Of a stretch of DNA of 64,000 bases, positions 28,060 through 37,523 are shown one piece after another. The stretch is taken from positions 9,920,001-9,984,000 of the forward strand of contig NZ_CP108070.1 of the NCBI RefSeq assembly GCF_036178845.1, written 5' to 3'. The stretch comes from Streptomyces sp. NBC_00271. Lineage in GTDB: Bacteria > Actinomycetota > Actinomycetes > Streptomycetales > Streptomycetaceae. The notes below the pieces were generated by a model. That model made no database searches and was not told the DNA's origin. It saw only the letters and a list, made by a program, of their open reading frames with translations. A program made the translations under genes and the position numbers. The number at the start of each line of letters is the position of its first letter. Positions within the stretch are counted from its first letter, which is position 1.

Positions 28060-28716
28060 TCAGTGGGGCGTGACGGTCACCAGGTGCTTGCCGTCCGCCG
28101 TGCGCACCTCGAACCGGCTGATCTCGTCGGACTTGAGCGCGGCGCCGCCCTGCAGGGTGGTCGCCTCGCCGTCGTGCGCGGGCACCATCCAACTCGTCAC
28201 CGTCTGCTGCGAACCGTCCTTGCCGATGGCGACGAGCTGACAGGGGCGCGGGCCCCCGGCGTCCTTGACCTCGACCTCGACCTGGCTGCCCCAGATGCGG
28301 TCCGCGGTGGTGACCTTGGCCCATACGCCGGTCTGCGCGTCCGTCGAGGCGACCGCGGCCGTCTGTGACCCGGAACCGTGCGACGTGACCATCGCGATCG
28401 ATGGACCGCCCACCGCGAGCACCACGGCGGCGGCCACCGCGTACAACCAGCGCCTGCGCCCGGCCCGGTGCCGGGTCGCCACCTCACTGAGGAGTTTGTC
28501 CATCAGGCGCGGCCCGGGGGCGGCGAAGGGGTGCACGGAGCGCGGGGTGGCATGCCGGTACAGCATCAGCTGCCGCGTGGCGGGCCTGAACTCACTCACG
28601 TGCGCCGCGCACTGGGGGCACTCCATGAGGTGATCCTCGAAGCGGAACGCCTCCGCCTCGTCCAGCACGCCGAGCGCGTAAGCGCCGACGTCGCGATGCC
28701 GTTCCAGGGACCTCAT
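28060..28716 (-). CDS. Membrane-anchored zinc-finger anti-sigma factor
   Basis: Likely holds an ECF sigma factor inactive at the membrane. The 218-residue protein has an N-terminal ZAS-type zinc motif (His29-x3-Cys33-x2-Cys36, in FEDHLMECPQC), one hydrophobic membrane segment at about 88-108 (YAVAAAVVLAVGG), and an extracytoplasmic C-terminal sensor domain of RskA type (VWAKVTTADRIWGSQVEVEVK). ATG 28716 gives the usual start, eight residues ahead of the first helix; GAGG is somewhat far upstream. The probable partner sigma gene lies two genes upstream on the same strand. Confidence 0.88.
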   Translation of the reverse strand: MRSLERHRDVGAYALGVLDEAEAFRFEDHLMECPQCAAHVSEFRPATRQLMLYRHATPRSVHPFAAPGPRLMDKLLSEVATRHRAGRRRWLYAVAAAVVLAVGGPSIAMVTSHGSGSQTAAVASTDAQTGVWAKVTTADRIWGSQVEVEVKDAGGPRPCQLVAIGKDGSQQTVTSWMVPAHDGEATTLQGGAALKSDEISRFEVRTADGKHLVTVTPH

Positions 28717-28960
28717 ACCGAATACCGAATCCTCGTGGCGATGGTGCGGGGGTGGGAGTGGTGTTGCTGTTGCTGTTGCCCACGGGTACGCACCAGACCG
28801 TCGAATCACTCAAGACTCGTTCGGAATCGCGGCCAAGACATTCGGAGCGGGTGGGCTCGCGGATTGGTGCGAGCCCGAAAAAAGTTGTGCGGAAAACTTG
28901 TTTGGCGGAGTGCGGAGCCCTGAACAGGGGTTACCGGCGGTCCGCCCGGTGTCGTGGCGA

Positions 28961-29476
28961 TCAGAAGAGATGGATCGCCAGATGTCCCAGGGGCAGACCC
29001 AGTCGCCAGGCCGGTGTCCACACCTTCGGACCGTCGTCCTCGCCCGGGATCGGCCCGCCGCCGGGCACGGCGTCCAGGTCCGGGGCGAGCAGTTCGGTCT
29101 CCTCCAGCCAGCGCCAGGCCGCCGTCGCCAGTTCCAGGTCCGGGGCGGGGCCGCCGGACTCGACCGCCTCGGCCGAGCGCCGCGCCATGTGCTCGCGCAC
29201 CCAGTCCTGCCACGGCTGGTCGTACGCCGTCAGCGAGAGCCAGGTCTCCAACTGCGAGACGACCCGGATGCCCGAGAGCTCGCCGTCGGTGTCGGAGAGG
29301 AAGATGGTCAGCGCCAGGGCGTCACGCCCGGCGCGGAACTCGAAGGACGTGGGCGGCATCAGGTCGCCGGTCCGCAGCAGCTCGTCGGCGATGTACTCGG
29401 CGTACAACCACGCCATGGGGACGGTGAGTTCCCCACCGCCGGTGCCGTCCGTGCTCTCTTGGCCTCTGTGCAGCAT
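28961..29476 (-). CDS. Conserved hypothetical protein between ECF sigma and anti-sigma genes
   Basis: Unknown function. The 171-residue, acidic, Trp-rich soluble protein has no signal peptide or membrane segment. Its N-terminal half looks beta-rich (SFEFRAGRDALALTIFLSDTDG); a helical middle (WQDWVREHMARRSAEAV) and a short C-terminal motif (WTPAWRLGLPLGHLAIHLF) follow. ATG 29476 is chosen because AGGAAGG lies directly upstream; an extension to 29578 is possible but lacks a ribosome binding site. Its position between a sigma factor and an anti-sigma factor suggests it belongs to the same regulatory unit (inference). Confidence 0.75.
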   Translation of the reverse strand: MLHRGQESTDGTGGGELTVPMAWLYAEYIADELLRTGDLMPPTSFEFRAGRDALALTIFLSDTDGELSGIRVVSQLETWLSLTAYDQPWQDWVREHMARRSAEAVESGGPAPDLELATAAWRWLEETELLAPDLDAVPGGGPIPGEDDGPKVWTPAWRLGLPLGHLAIHLF

Positions 29477-29628
29477 CCCTTCCTGCCTTCCTCCGGTTTG
29501 CGTGCGCGTCGCCCGATCCCGAGCCCTTGGGGGTTTCCCCCCAATCCGGAACACGGATGAGGACAGCTGATTGCTCAACCATGGTCCTCAGCAAGGCGCT
29601 TTACGGAGGTTTGACTCGGCCTTCGGTT

Positions 29629-30168
29629 TCACCGCAGGTCGGCCGCGTATCCCGGAAGAACCCGGCGCAGGGCGCGCAGCGCGTAGTACGCACGAGACTT
29701 CACGGTACCGGGCGGAATCCCGAGCGCCGCGGCGGCCTCCGGCACACTCGCCCCCTGGAAGTACACCAGCACCAGGACTTCACGGTGCTCGGGAGTGAGT
29801 GTCTTCACAGCCTCCCGCACATCGAGCGTCGCCGCCGACCTTTCGGCGTGATCCGCGCAGACCCGCGCACTTTCCAGCACCGCGTCCCCGACCTCCGGCG
29901 GACGCGCCTGGCGGGCCCGCCGCGCATCGATCGCGAGCCGCCGCCCCACGGTGAGCAGCCAGGGGCGTACGGAGTCGAAGTCGTCGGCGCGCAGCGCCTC
30001 GGGGTGCTGCCAGGCGCGGACGAGCGTCTCCTGCAGCAGATCCTCGGCGCGTTGGCGGTCGCCGTCGGAGAGCCGCAGGAGCAGGGCGAAGAGGGGCCGG
30101 CCGTGCTCGCGCTGCAGCGCGGCCAACTCGTGTTCGGCGGTCGTCTTGGTGGTGGTTCCGGCCGTCAT
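29629..30168 (-). CDS. ECF-family RNA polymerase sigma factor
   Basis: Directs RNA polymerase to a specific promoter set. The 179-residue protein has sigma region 2 (AEDLLQETLVRAWQHPEAL then RPWLLTVGRRLAIDARRAR) and region 4 (LTPEHREVLVLVYFQGASVPEAAAALGIPPGTVKSRAYYALRALR). It lacks extra domains. ATG 30168 gives a normal N-terminus; a GTG at 30216 would add 16 residues. The downstream zinc-finger anti-sigma gene on the same strand (28060-28716) is its likely controller. Confidence 0.93.
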   Translation of the reverse strand: MTAGTTTKTTAEHELAALQREHGRPLFALLLRLSDGDRQRAEDLLQETLVRAWQHPEALRADDFDSVRPWLLTVGRRLAIDARRARQARPPEVGDAVLESARVCADHAERSAATLDVREAVKTLTPEHREVLVLVYFQGASVPEAAAALGIPPGTVKSRAYYALRALRRVLPGYAADLR

Positions 30169-30409
30169 GGCGTGTATGCCAGCGGGTGCCGCTCCGCTGG
30201 GACAGGCCCGGGGCACGGGTCTGCGGTGGGCGGTCGATGCCGTCGGTGAACGGCGCGGTGAACGGTTCAGCGGGGCCCGGTGGCGCCCCGACGGGCGGTT
30301 CCCCGAGGGCCGGACGGGCTACGGACGCGCGTTGCTTCTTGACTCCATCCTTTCGATTGGATGAATTTGTCCCACTTCCTACTTAAATATGACTACATCG
30401 AGGCTGGGC

Positions 30410-31570
30410 ATGATCACACGTAGTCGACTGGCCGCCATCGCTCTCGCGGCCGTACTTGTCGTGGGCGCCGGCTGCCGGGCCGACCAGCAGCCGTCGGCCC
30501 GGAGCAGTAGCAGTGGGCAGCCGGGCGCGCCCCTCACCCCCCACGCATTCACCCTCGTCGCCTCCGGCGGCGTGCTGGCGCACACCTCGGTCATCGAGCG
30601 GGCGAACGCCGACGCGGGCGGCACCAGGTACAACTTCCTGCCGATGTTCGAAGGCGTGAAACCCTTCGTCTCCCGTGCCGACCTGGCGATCTGTCACATG
30701 GAGACCGTGTACGGGGCCGACGGCGACCACACCGGCAACCCGGCCTTCAAGATGCCACCGCAGGTGGCCGACGGGCTCGCGGCGACCGGGTACGACGCCT
30801 GCTCCACCGCCTCCAACCACTCCCTGGACGACGGCGCCGCGGGCGTACGGCGCACTCTGGACGCCCTCGACCTCGCCGGCGTACGGCACGCGGGATCGGC
30901 GCGCACGGAGCAGGAGGCGTATGTGCCCACCCTCCTGCGCGCGGGCAACGCGATGGTCGCCCACCTCGCCTACACCTACGGCACGGACGGCTTCCCGATG
31001 CCCCAGGGACAGCCCTGGAGCGTCAACCTCATCGACCGCCACCGGATCCTCGCGGACGCCCGGGCCGCCAGGAAGGCGGGCGCCGACGTGGTCGTCGTGT
31101 CCCTGCACTGGGGCACCGAATGGCAGGAACAGCCCGACACCCAGCAGACGACGCTGAGTCGGGAGCTCACCGCCTCGCGCACGGACGGGCGGCCCGACAT
31201 CGACCTGATCCTCGGCACGCACGCGCGTGTCCCGCAGGCCTACGAGAAGGTCAACGGCACGTGGGTCGTCTACGGGATGGGTGACCAGATCACGGGCGAG
31301 ATGTTCAACCGCCAAGGTCTCCAGGACTCCCGGGGCAACGAGAGCACCCTCGCCCGCTTCACCTTCGCCCCGCCCGCGCACAAGGGAGACCGCTGGGAGG
31401 TCACGAAGGCGGAGTTCGTACCGCAGCTGTTCGACATCGACGCCGGGCGGGTCGTCGACATCAACGCGGCACTGGCCCAGGGCGCCGACCTGGCCGGTGT
31501 ACGCGACCGCATCCGTGACGTGGTACTCAGCCGCGGCGCGGCCCACGACGGCCTGATGATGGCGCAGTAG
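30410..31570 (+). CDS. CapA/PGA_cap-family lipoprotein (metallophosphatase-like)
   Basis: Exported lipoprotein of 386 residues with lipobox VVGAGC (Cys near residue 22). The body is a CapA-type fold related to calcineurin-like phosphoesterases: VASGGVLAH, ICHMETVY, STASNHSLDDG, SLHWGTEW and LILGTHARVPQAYE. The family is known from poly-gamma-glutamate capsule systems, but here there are no other capsule genes and the role is unknown. ATG 30410 is used because GAGG at 30400-30403 has a 6-base spacer; the upstream ATG at 30389 would place the ribosome binding site inside the gene. Confidence 0.88.
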   Translation: MITRSRLAAIALAAVLVVGAGCRADQQPSARSSSSGQPGAPLTPHAFTLVASGGVLAHTSVIERANADAGGTRYNFLPMFEGVKPFVSRADLAICHMETVYGADGDHTGNPAFKMPPQVADGLAATGYDACSTASNHSLDDGAAGVRRTLDALDLAGVRHAGSARTEQEAYVPTLLRAGNAMVAHLAYTYGTDGFPMPQGQPWSVNLIDRHRILADARAARKAGADVVVVSLHWGTEWQEQPDTQQTTLSRELTASRTDGRPDIDLILGTHARVPQAYEKVNGTWVVYGMGDQITGEMFNRQGLQDSRGNESTLARFTFAPPAHKGDRWEVTKAEFVPQLFDIDAGRVVDINAALAQGADLAGVRDRIRDVVLSRGAAHDGLMMAQ

Positions 31571-31601
31571 GACCCACGGAGTCCATGGACTCCGTGGGGT
31601 C
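31571..31601. terminator. Bidirectional hairpin between capA-like and uspA-like genes
   Basis: CCCACGGAGTCCA (31573-31585) is followed directly by its exact complement (31586-31598), a 26-base perfect palindrome. A further A-T and G-C pair extend the stem around one bulged G. It lies between two convergent stops. Confidence 0.75.
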
Positions 31602-32065
31602 TATGGGACGACCGTGACCGGCCAGCGGCCCGCCTTCACCAGCCGGATCGCCACTGACCCGATGATCCGGTGCCCCGCCTGCTCGGAGGCACCGACCACC
31701 ACGGCGTCCGCCTTGAGCTCGTCGGCCGCCGTCACCAGACCGTTGTAGGGATCGCCGCGGAAGGTGTGGAACTCCCAGCGCACCGCGAATATGTCCTTGA
31801 CCCGCTCGGCGGCGTCCCGGATCTGCGCGACGAGGTCCTCGGCGATCTGGTCGGTCGTCTCGGCGACCGGCGCCCCGAGTGCCGCTCCGGCGGCCATGAC
31901 GGGCTGCACGTACACGACGGCGAGCAGCGAGTGCTGCCGCCTGGCCAGCCCGCCGGCGTAGGACGCCGCGCGCAGCGACGAGTCGGAGCCGTCCACGCCG
32001 ACGACGATGACCTTGGGACCGTCCGTGCCACGCTCGAACCGGTGCGAGGGTTGTTGTTCCGCCAC
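31601..32065 (-). CDS. Universal stress protein (UspA family)
   Basis: Single-domain Usp of 154 residues. The start of the fold reads VIVVGVDGSDSSLRAASYAGGLA, and the C-terminal nucleotide-binding motif is DAVVVGASEQAGHRIIGSVAIRLVKAG (GxxG-9x-G[S/T] type), which suggests ATP binding. I used GTG 32065 (then AEQQPSHRF); no good ribosome binding site is visible and the start is uncertain. It is divergent from lysX. Confidence 0.87.
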   Translation of the reverse strand: MAEQQPSHRFERGTDGPKVIVVGVDGSDSSLRAASYAGGLARRQHSLLAVVYVQPVMAAGAALGAPVAETTDQIAEDLVAQIRDAAERVKDIFAVRWEFHTFRGDPYNGLVTAADELKADAVVVGASEQAGHRIIGSVAIRLVKAGRWPVTVVP

Positions 32066-32253
32066 ACCACCGAGGCTATCGGAAGCCGCAGGTCGGGGGC
32101 AGGGCGGGCCCGCGGTGCCCCGCATGGGACGGAACGGGTGATGTGTCCGCCGCCACGGCCCGCCAGGACCCGCCACGACCGCCGTCCGCGTCGGCGACGA
32201 GGGGCACGGCGCTCGACGGGCGCCTGCCGCCGGGGCTTCCTAGAGTCGACACC

Positions 32254-35200
32254 ATGAGCGCCACCGTGGAGGCCCGCGGACCGAGGGACGCCACGGGTCC
32301 CGTACCGCCGTCCCGGGTCGGCTTCCTCAGCAAGGTGCCCGAAGGCTTCGCGGCCTTCTTCGGCGCCCTCTCGCTGCTGTGCGTCCTGCTGGCCTTCTTC
32401 GCCCCCGTGCGCCGTCTGCTGCACCCCGTCGTGGCCTTCCTCGACCTGTTGATCGTGCCGGTCAGCGCCAACCTCGCGTACGCCGTCTTCCTCTTCCTGC
32501 TCGCCGCCGCGACCGCCGCCCGCAAGAGGATCGCCTGGTGGCTGGTCGTGGTCTACCTCGGTCTGCTGGTCTTCTTCGACATCGTCGGCCTGGCGATGGG
32601 CCTGTACGCCGAGTCGCTGCCGTCCTTCGTCGCCTGCGGACTGCTGCTGGTCCTCCTGATCGTGGCGCGCCGCGAGTTCTACGCCGACTCCCGGCGCGGC
32701 GCCGTATGGCGCGCCCTGGCCGTACTGCTCGTCGGACTCGCCGTGGCGATCCTGATCGGCTGGGGCCTGGTCGAGTGGTTCCCCGGCACGCTGGCCTCGG
32801 AGGAACGGCTGCTGTGGGCGGCCAGCCGGGTGTGCGGCGGGCTGGTCCCCAGCAGTTCGTTCAGCGGGCGCCCGCCTCGCAAGCTCTTCTTCGTCCTCGG
32901 CCTTCTCGGCGCCCTCGCCCAGCTCAACGCCGTCGCCACCCTCTTCCGCTCCCAGCGCCTGGAGGCGGCCCTGCGCGGCGACGAGGAGGCCCGCATCCGT
33001 GCCCTCCTGCGGGCGTACGGCGCCGACGACTCCCTCGGCTACTTCGCCACCCGCCGCGACAAGGCCGTCGTCTTCTCACCCAGCGGCAAGGCCGCCGTCA
33101 CCTACCGCGTCGAAGCCGGCGTCTGCCTGGCCAGCGGCGACCCCGTCGGCGACCGCGAGGCCTGGCCGCACGCCATCGAGGCCTGGCTCGACCTGGCCCG
33201 CCGCTACGCCTGGGCGCCCGCCGTCATGGGCACCTCGGAGGACGGCGCCAAGGCCTTCGTGCGCGCCGGGCTCGGCGCGCTCGAACTCGGCGACGAGGCG
33301 ATCCTGTACGTCGCCGGCTTCGACCTGGACGGCCGCGACATGCGTGTCACCCGCCAGGCCGTGCACCGCGTACGGCGCACCGGCGCCACCTGCCGGGTAC
33401 GCCGTCACTCCAGCCTCACCGACGAGGAGATGGAGGAGCTCATCGACAGGGCGGACGCCTGGCGCGACACCGAGACCGAGCGCGGCTTCTCCATGGCGCT
33501 GGACCGGCTCGGCGACCCCGCGGACGGCGACTGCCTGCTCGTCGAGGCCCTGACGCCCGAGGGCAAGCTCCTCGCGCTGCTGTCCTTCGTGCCCTGGGGC
33601 AAGGACGGCATCTCGCTCGACCTCATGCGCCGCGACCGCAGCGCCCCGAACGGCGTCATGGAGTTCATGGTCGCCGAGGTGTGCGCGGCGGCCGGGACGT
33701 TCGGCGTACGGCGCATCTCCCTCAACTTCGCGGTGTTCCGGTCGGTCTTCGAGGAGGGCGCCCGGATCGGTGCGGGGCCGGTGCTCCGGCTCTGGCGCGG
33801 GCTGCTGCTGTTCTTCTCCCGGTGGTGGCAGCTGGAGGCCCTCTACCGGTCCAACGCCAAATTCCAGCCCGAGTGGTACCCCCGCTTCATCTGTTACGGC
33901 GACACCGGCTCCCTAGCCCGCATCGGCCTGGCGTCCGGCATCGCCGAGGGCTTCGTCTCCGTGCCCTCGCTGCGCAAGCTCTGGGGCAAGGGGCACCCGC
34001 GGACCGGACCCCAGCCCGCGAGCACCGCGGGCCTGCCCTCGCTCTCGGCCCTCGGCCTCGACGAGGGCGAGGCGGCGGCCACCGATCCGACCGCGGGCCT
34101 GCCCGAACAGATCCGCCTCCGCCACCGCACACTCGACCGGCTGCGCGCCGACGGAGTCGACCCCTACCCGGTGGGCGTCCCGTCCCGCACCCACACCCTC
34201 GCCGAGGTCCGCGCGGGACCGGCGGGACAGCAGGTGAATATCGCCGGGCGCGTCGTCCTCGTACGGGACTTCGGGGGGATCGTGTTCGCCGTCCTGCGCG
34301 ACTGGTCCGGCGATCTCCAGCTCGCCCTCACCCGGCTGGAGTCCGGACCCGAGCTCAGGCGTTTCCGCCAGGACGTCGACATCGGCGACCACATCACCGC
34401 CGAGGGCCTCGTCGGCGTCAGCGACCTGGGCGAACCGACCGTCTTCGTCTCCTCCTGGCAGCTCACCGGCAAATGCCTGCGCCCGCTGCCCGACAAGCGC
34501 CGGGGCCTCGCCGACCCCGAGGCGAAGGTGCGCCGCCGCTATCTCGACCTGGTGTCCAGCCCCGACGCCCGCGAGGTCCTGCGGACCCGCTCCACCGCCG
34601 TACAGGCGCTGCGCCAGGGCCTGCTGGACCGGGGCTATCTCGAGGTCGAGACGCCGATGCTCCAGCAGATCCACGGCGGCGCCAACGCCCGCCCGTTCAC
34701 CACCCACATCAACGCCTACGACCTGAACATGTACCTCCGCATCGCTCCCGAGCTCTACCTCAAGCGGCTGTGCGTGGGCGGCCTGGAGAAGGTCTTCGAG
34801 ATGGGGCGCACCTTCCGCAACGAGGGCGTCTCCCACAAGCACAACCCCGAGTTCACCATGCTGGAGGCCTACCAGGCGTTCGCCGACTACGACGTGATGC
34901 TCGACCTCACCCGTGAACTGATCCAGGGCGCCGCGACCGCCGCCTTCGGCGCGCCCGTCGCCCGCAAGGACGGCACCGAGTACGACATCTCCGGCCCGTG
35001 GCCGGTCAAGACGGTGTACGGCGCGATCTCGGAGGCCCTGGGGGAGGAGGTGGACCCCGGCGCGTCCGTGCCGGACCTGCACCGGCTGTGCGACGGCGCG
35101 GGAGTGCCGTATCGGCCGGACGACGGACAGGGCGACGTCGTACTGGAGATGTACGAACGACTGGTCGAGGAGAAGACCCTGCTGCCCACGTTCTACAAGG

Positions 35201-35538
35201 ACTTCCCGACCGATGTCTCCCCGCTCACCCGGCAGCACCGCACCGACCCGCGCCTCGCCGAGCGCTGGGACCTCGTCGCCTTCGGCATCGAACTGGGCAC
35301 CGCCTACTCGGAGTTGGCCGACCCCGTGGAGCAGCGGCGGCGGCTGACCGCGCAGTCGCTGCGGGGCGCCGGGGGAGATCCCGAGGCGATGGAACTCGAC
35401 GAGGACTTCCTCGACGCGCTGGAGTACGCGATGCCGCCGACCGGCGGGCTCGGCGTAGGCGTGGACCGCCTGGTCATGTTCCTCACGGGGCTGACGATTC
35501 GGGAGACATTGCCGTTCCCCCTGGTGCGTCGGCGCTGA
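32254..35538 (+). CDS. lysX: Bifunctional lysyl-tRNA synthetase / lysylphosphatidylglycerol synthase (LysX)
   Basis: Charges tRNA with lysine and transfers it to phosphatidylglycerol, adding positive charge to the membrane. The 1094-residue fusion has an N-terminal membrane part (several hydrophobic segments within residues 30-230), an MprF-like DUF2156 transferase domain (about 250-570; LRAYGADDSLGYFATRRDKA), an OB-fold anticodon domain from about 660 (INIAGRVVLV-like) and a class II LysRS catalytic domain with motif 2 (FEMGRTFRNEGVSHKHNPEF) and motif 3 (GLGVGVDRLVMF). This is the actinobacterial LysX arrangement; a separate housekeeping LysRS is expected elsewhere. Confidence 0.94.
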   Translation: MSATVEARGPRDATGPVPPSRVGFLSKVPEGFAAFFGALSLLCVLLAFFAPVRRLLHPVVAFLDLLIVPVSANLAYAVFLFLLAAATAARKRIAWWLVVVYLGLLVFFDIVGLAMGLYAESLPSFVACGLLLVLLIVARREFYADSRRGAVWRALAVLLVGLAVAILIGWGLVEWFPGTLASEERLLWAASRVCGGLVPSSSFSGRPPRKLFFVLGLLGALAQLNAVATLFRSQRLEAALRGDEEARIRALLRAYGADDSLGYFATRRDKAVVFSPSGKAAVTYRVEAGVCLASGDPVGDREAWPHAIEAWLDLARRYAWAPAVMGTSEDGAKAFVRAGLGALELGDEAILYVAGFDLDGRDMRVTRQAVHRVRRTGATCRVRRHSSLTDEEMEELIDRADAWRDTETERGFSMALDRLGDPADGDCLLVEALTPEGKLLALLSFVPWGKDGISLDLMRRDRSAPNGVMEFMVAEVCAAAGTFGVRRISLNFAVFRSVFEEGARIGAGPVLRLWRGLLLFFSRWWQLEALYRSNAKFQPEWYPRFICYGDTGSLARIGLASGIAEGFVSVPSLRKLWGKGHPRTGPQPASTAGLPSLSALGLDEGEAAATDPTAGLPEQIRLRHRTLDRLRADGVDPYPVGVPSRTHTLAEVRAGPAGQQVNIAGRVVLVRDFGGIVFAVLRDWSGDLQLALTRLESGPELRRFRQDVDIGDHITAEGLVGVSDLGEPTVFVSSWQLTGKCLRPLPDKRRGLADPEAKVRRRYLDLVSSPDAREVLRTRSTAVQALRQGLLDRGYLEVETPMLQQIHGGANARPFTTHINAYDLNMYLRIAPELYLKRLCVGGLEKVFEMGRTFRNEGVSHKHNPEFTMLEAYQAFADYDVMLDLTRELIQGAATAAFGAPVARKDGTEYDISGPWPVKTVYGAISEALGEEVDPGASVPDLHRLCDGAGVPYRPDDGQGDVVLEMYERLVEEKTLLPTFYKDFPTDVSPLTRQHRTDPRLAERWDLVAFGIELGTAYSELADPVEQRRRLTAQSLRGAGGDPEAMELDEDFLDALEYAMPPTGGLGVGVDRLVMFLTGLTIRETLPFPLVRRR

Positions 35539-35619
35539 GCTGGTCCCAACGGGTGCTTTCCCGAGTCCGCACCGGTGTTGCTCAGCCGCGTCACGCTTCC
35601 GCTGAGCGACTGATTAATC

Positions 35620-36453
35620 ATGAAAAAGGATAAGCTGTTCACGCGGCGCCGGGCGTTGATCGCCGGCGCCGCCGTCCTGTCGGCTGCGGGCGCCCGCGTC
35701 CTCGCCGCCGATCCGACCGGGAGCCCGGTGCGCGGCACGCCCGCGGCCGGGGGCCCGCAGGCGCGCAAGGCACTCAAGCCCTCCACGTACCGCCTCGAGC
35801 CGATGACCGGAGCCACTCCGCCGCGCCCGACGCCCGGCAAGCCCCCTGTCCGGCGTGAGCCGATCATGCGGGTGAGCGGGCGCGGCCACGCGATGGTGCT
35901 GACCTTCGACGACGGACCCGATCCGCGCTACACCCCGAGCATTCTGCGCACGCTGCGCAAGCACGACGTACGGGCGATGTTCTTCGTCTGCGGGGAGATG
36001 GCCGTCGACAACAAGGACCTGCTGGCCGAGATGGCCGACGACGGGCACGTCGTCGGCAACCACACCTGGACGCACCCGTTGCTGACGGGGCTCCGGCGCT
36101 CCGAGATCCGCTCCGAGATCGCGCGCACCAGCGACGTCATCGAGGACGCCTACGGCAAACGGCCAGTCTGGTTCCGCGCTCCCTACGGGGCCTGGAACCG
36201 GGCGACCTTCCAGATCGGCGCCGACCTCGGCATGGAACCGATGGCCTGGACGGTCGACAGCCTCGACTGGACCACCCCGGGCACCGCCACCATCATCGAC
36301 CGGGTGCAGGAGGGCGCCGCCCCCGGCGTCGTCGTCCTCTCCCACGACGCGGGCGGCGACCGCTCCCAGACCGTCCGCGCCCTGCGCGACTACCTGCCCG
36401 TACTCCTCGACTCCGGCTACCACCTCACGGTGCCGCACCGCCAGGACTTCTGA
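35620..36453 (+). CDS. Secreted polysaccharide deacetylase (NodB/CE4 family)
   Basis: Zinc-dependent deacetylase of 277 residues, probably acting on peptidoglycan or chitin-like amino sugars. A twin-arginine signal (FTRRRALIAGAA) indicates Tat export. The five CE4 motifs are present: TFDDGPDP (base and metal Asp), HTWTHP (metal His pair), RAPYGAWN, then WTVDSLDW and VVLSHDAGG (catalytic His). No obvious ribosome binding site precedes ATG 35620, so the transcript may be short-leadered. It lies just after lysX and converges on the sortase gene. Confidence 0.92.
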   Translation: MKKDKLFTRRRALIAGAAVLSAAGARVLAADPTGSPVRGTPAAGGPQARKALKPSTYRLEPMTGATPPRPTPGKPPVRREPIMRVSGRGHAMVLTFDDGPDPRYTPSILRTLRKHDVRAMFFVCGEMAVDNKDLLAEMADDGHVVGNHTWTHPLLTGLRRSEIRSEIARTSDVIEDAYGKRPVWFRAPYGAWNRATFQIGADLGMEPMAWTVDSLDWTTPGTATIIDRVQEGAAPGVVVLSHDAGGDRSQTVRALRDYLPVLLDSGYHLTVPHRQDF

Positions 36454-36482
36454 GCGGGGAGCGGGCGCGGTCGCCCCCGACT

Positions 36483-36522
36483 CCGCCGACGGGCCCGGGG
36501 ACACCGCCCGGGCCGTCGGCGG
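36483..36522. terminator. Bidirectional hairpin between deacetylase and sortase genes
   Basis: CCGCCGACGG-G-CCCGGG (36483-36499) pairs with CCCGGGCCGTCGGCGG (36507-36522): 16 pairs with one bulged G and a 7-base loop, located between two convergent stops. Confidence 0.75.
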
Positions 36523-36528
36523 GGAATC

Positions 36529-37191
36529 TCAGCGGACCTCGACCAGGCGGGCGAACACGACGACGTTCCCGTCGTAGCCGTGTTGCTTGGAGAAACCGCC
36601 TCCGCAGGTGATGACCCGCAATTCAGGGGTGCCCTTGCTGCCGTACACCCGGTCACCGGGGAAGTTCTTCTTCGCGAATACTTCGACGCCGTAGATCTCG
36701 AAGGTGGCGGTCTTCCCGTCCTTTCGCTGGACCTCGACCCGGTTTCCCTTCTTGAGAGAACCGAGCCCGTAGAAGACGGCCGGTCCCCGCGTGTTGTCCA
36801 CATGGCCCACGATCACGGCCGTGCCCTTCTCGCCGGGCGACACCGCACCGGTGAACCAGCCCGCGAGATTGGCATTGTCGGGCGGCGGCGCGTCGACCCA
36901 GCCGGCCGAGTCGAGACCCACCGGCACGACCGGGGCGTTCACCTGGATCGCCGGGATCCTGACCCGGTCCACCACGGAGTACGGCAACGCGGCGGGTCCG
37001 TTGGAGAAGGTGGCGACGGGCGTCCTGCTGTCCGCTGCTGCCGCCGTCGCGGGCTGCGGAGGGCCCACGTCGAACTCACCGGAACCATTCCGAATGAGTG
37101 CGAGGCCGGTCAGCAGAACAAGCGCTATTACGCCCCACGGGGCGCGCTTCTTCTGCCGCTCCTCCTCTTCGGCAACCTCGGACGCAAACAT
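36529..37191 (-). CDS. Class F sortase
   Basis: Membrane-anchored cysteine transpeptidase that would link surface proteins to the envelope. The 220-residue protein has a short N-terminal membrane segment (about 20-35, WGVIALVLLTGLAL). The sortase core contains the catalytic His in VIVGHVDN, the catalytic Cys in VITCGGGF, and the C-terminal Arg region (VVVFARLVEVR). ATG 37191 has GAGGGGA just upstream; ATG 37236 is possible but lacks a ribosome binding site. The two nearby surface proteins (37524-38459 and 38569-39150) have sorting-signal-like tails but no LPXTG, which makes them candidate unusual substrates. Confidence 0.92.
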   Translation of the reverse strand: MFASEVAEEEERQKKRAPWGVIALVLLTGLALIRNGSGEFDVGPPQPATAAAADSRTPVATFSNGPAALPYSVVDRVRIPAIQVNAPVVPVGLDSAGWVDAPPPDNANLAGWFTGAVSPGEKGTAVIVGHVDNTRGPAVFYGLGSLKKGNRVEVQRKDGKTATFEIYGVEVFAKKNFPGDRVYGSKGTPELRVITCGGGFSKQHGYDGNVVVFARLVEVR

Positions 37192-37523
37192 TCGCAATCC
37201 CCTCTCGACGCGGCCGTCGCCGCGTCCGTCGCGCATACCGGAACGCTAAGTGCAGCATGCCCGGCGGGCGACGGGGCGCGGGCGAACGGGTGTCGGGGCA
37301 TCCGCGTGGTGAGCCATCCGAGTTGCCGAGGGCAGGAAATTTCTGACGGTCCGTGACCTGCGGCAATATCCGATTGTGTGGAAATCCTTCGGCGTGTCTT
37401 CTCACCAGGACGGACCATTCTCGAAATGCGTCCCTGTGCGCCGCATCTGAGGGTCTGTATGGGAGGCGCTTTCTCGCCGATCGACCGGGGACGGTTCCCG
37501 GGGCGTCTTCCGCGGAGGATCAC
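37192..37523. other. 332-base divergent intergenic region
   Basis: Separates the sortase gene from the divergent repeat-rich surface protein. CGGAGGAT at 37513-37520 is the ribosome binding site for ATG 37524. I see no small gene, hairpin or clear operator. Confidence 0.6.

Noticed and set aside
30339-30366. TTGACT as a -35 box before the CapA-like gene
   Set aside because: No convincing -10 hexamer at 16-19 bases; left as unassigned.
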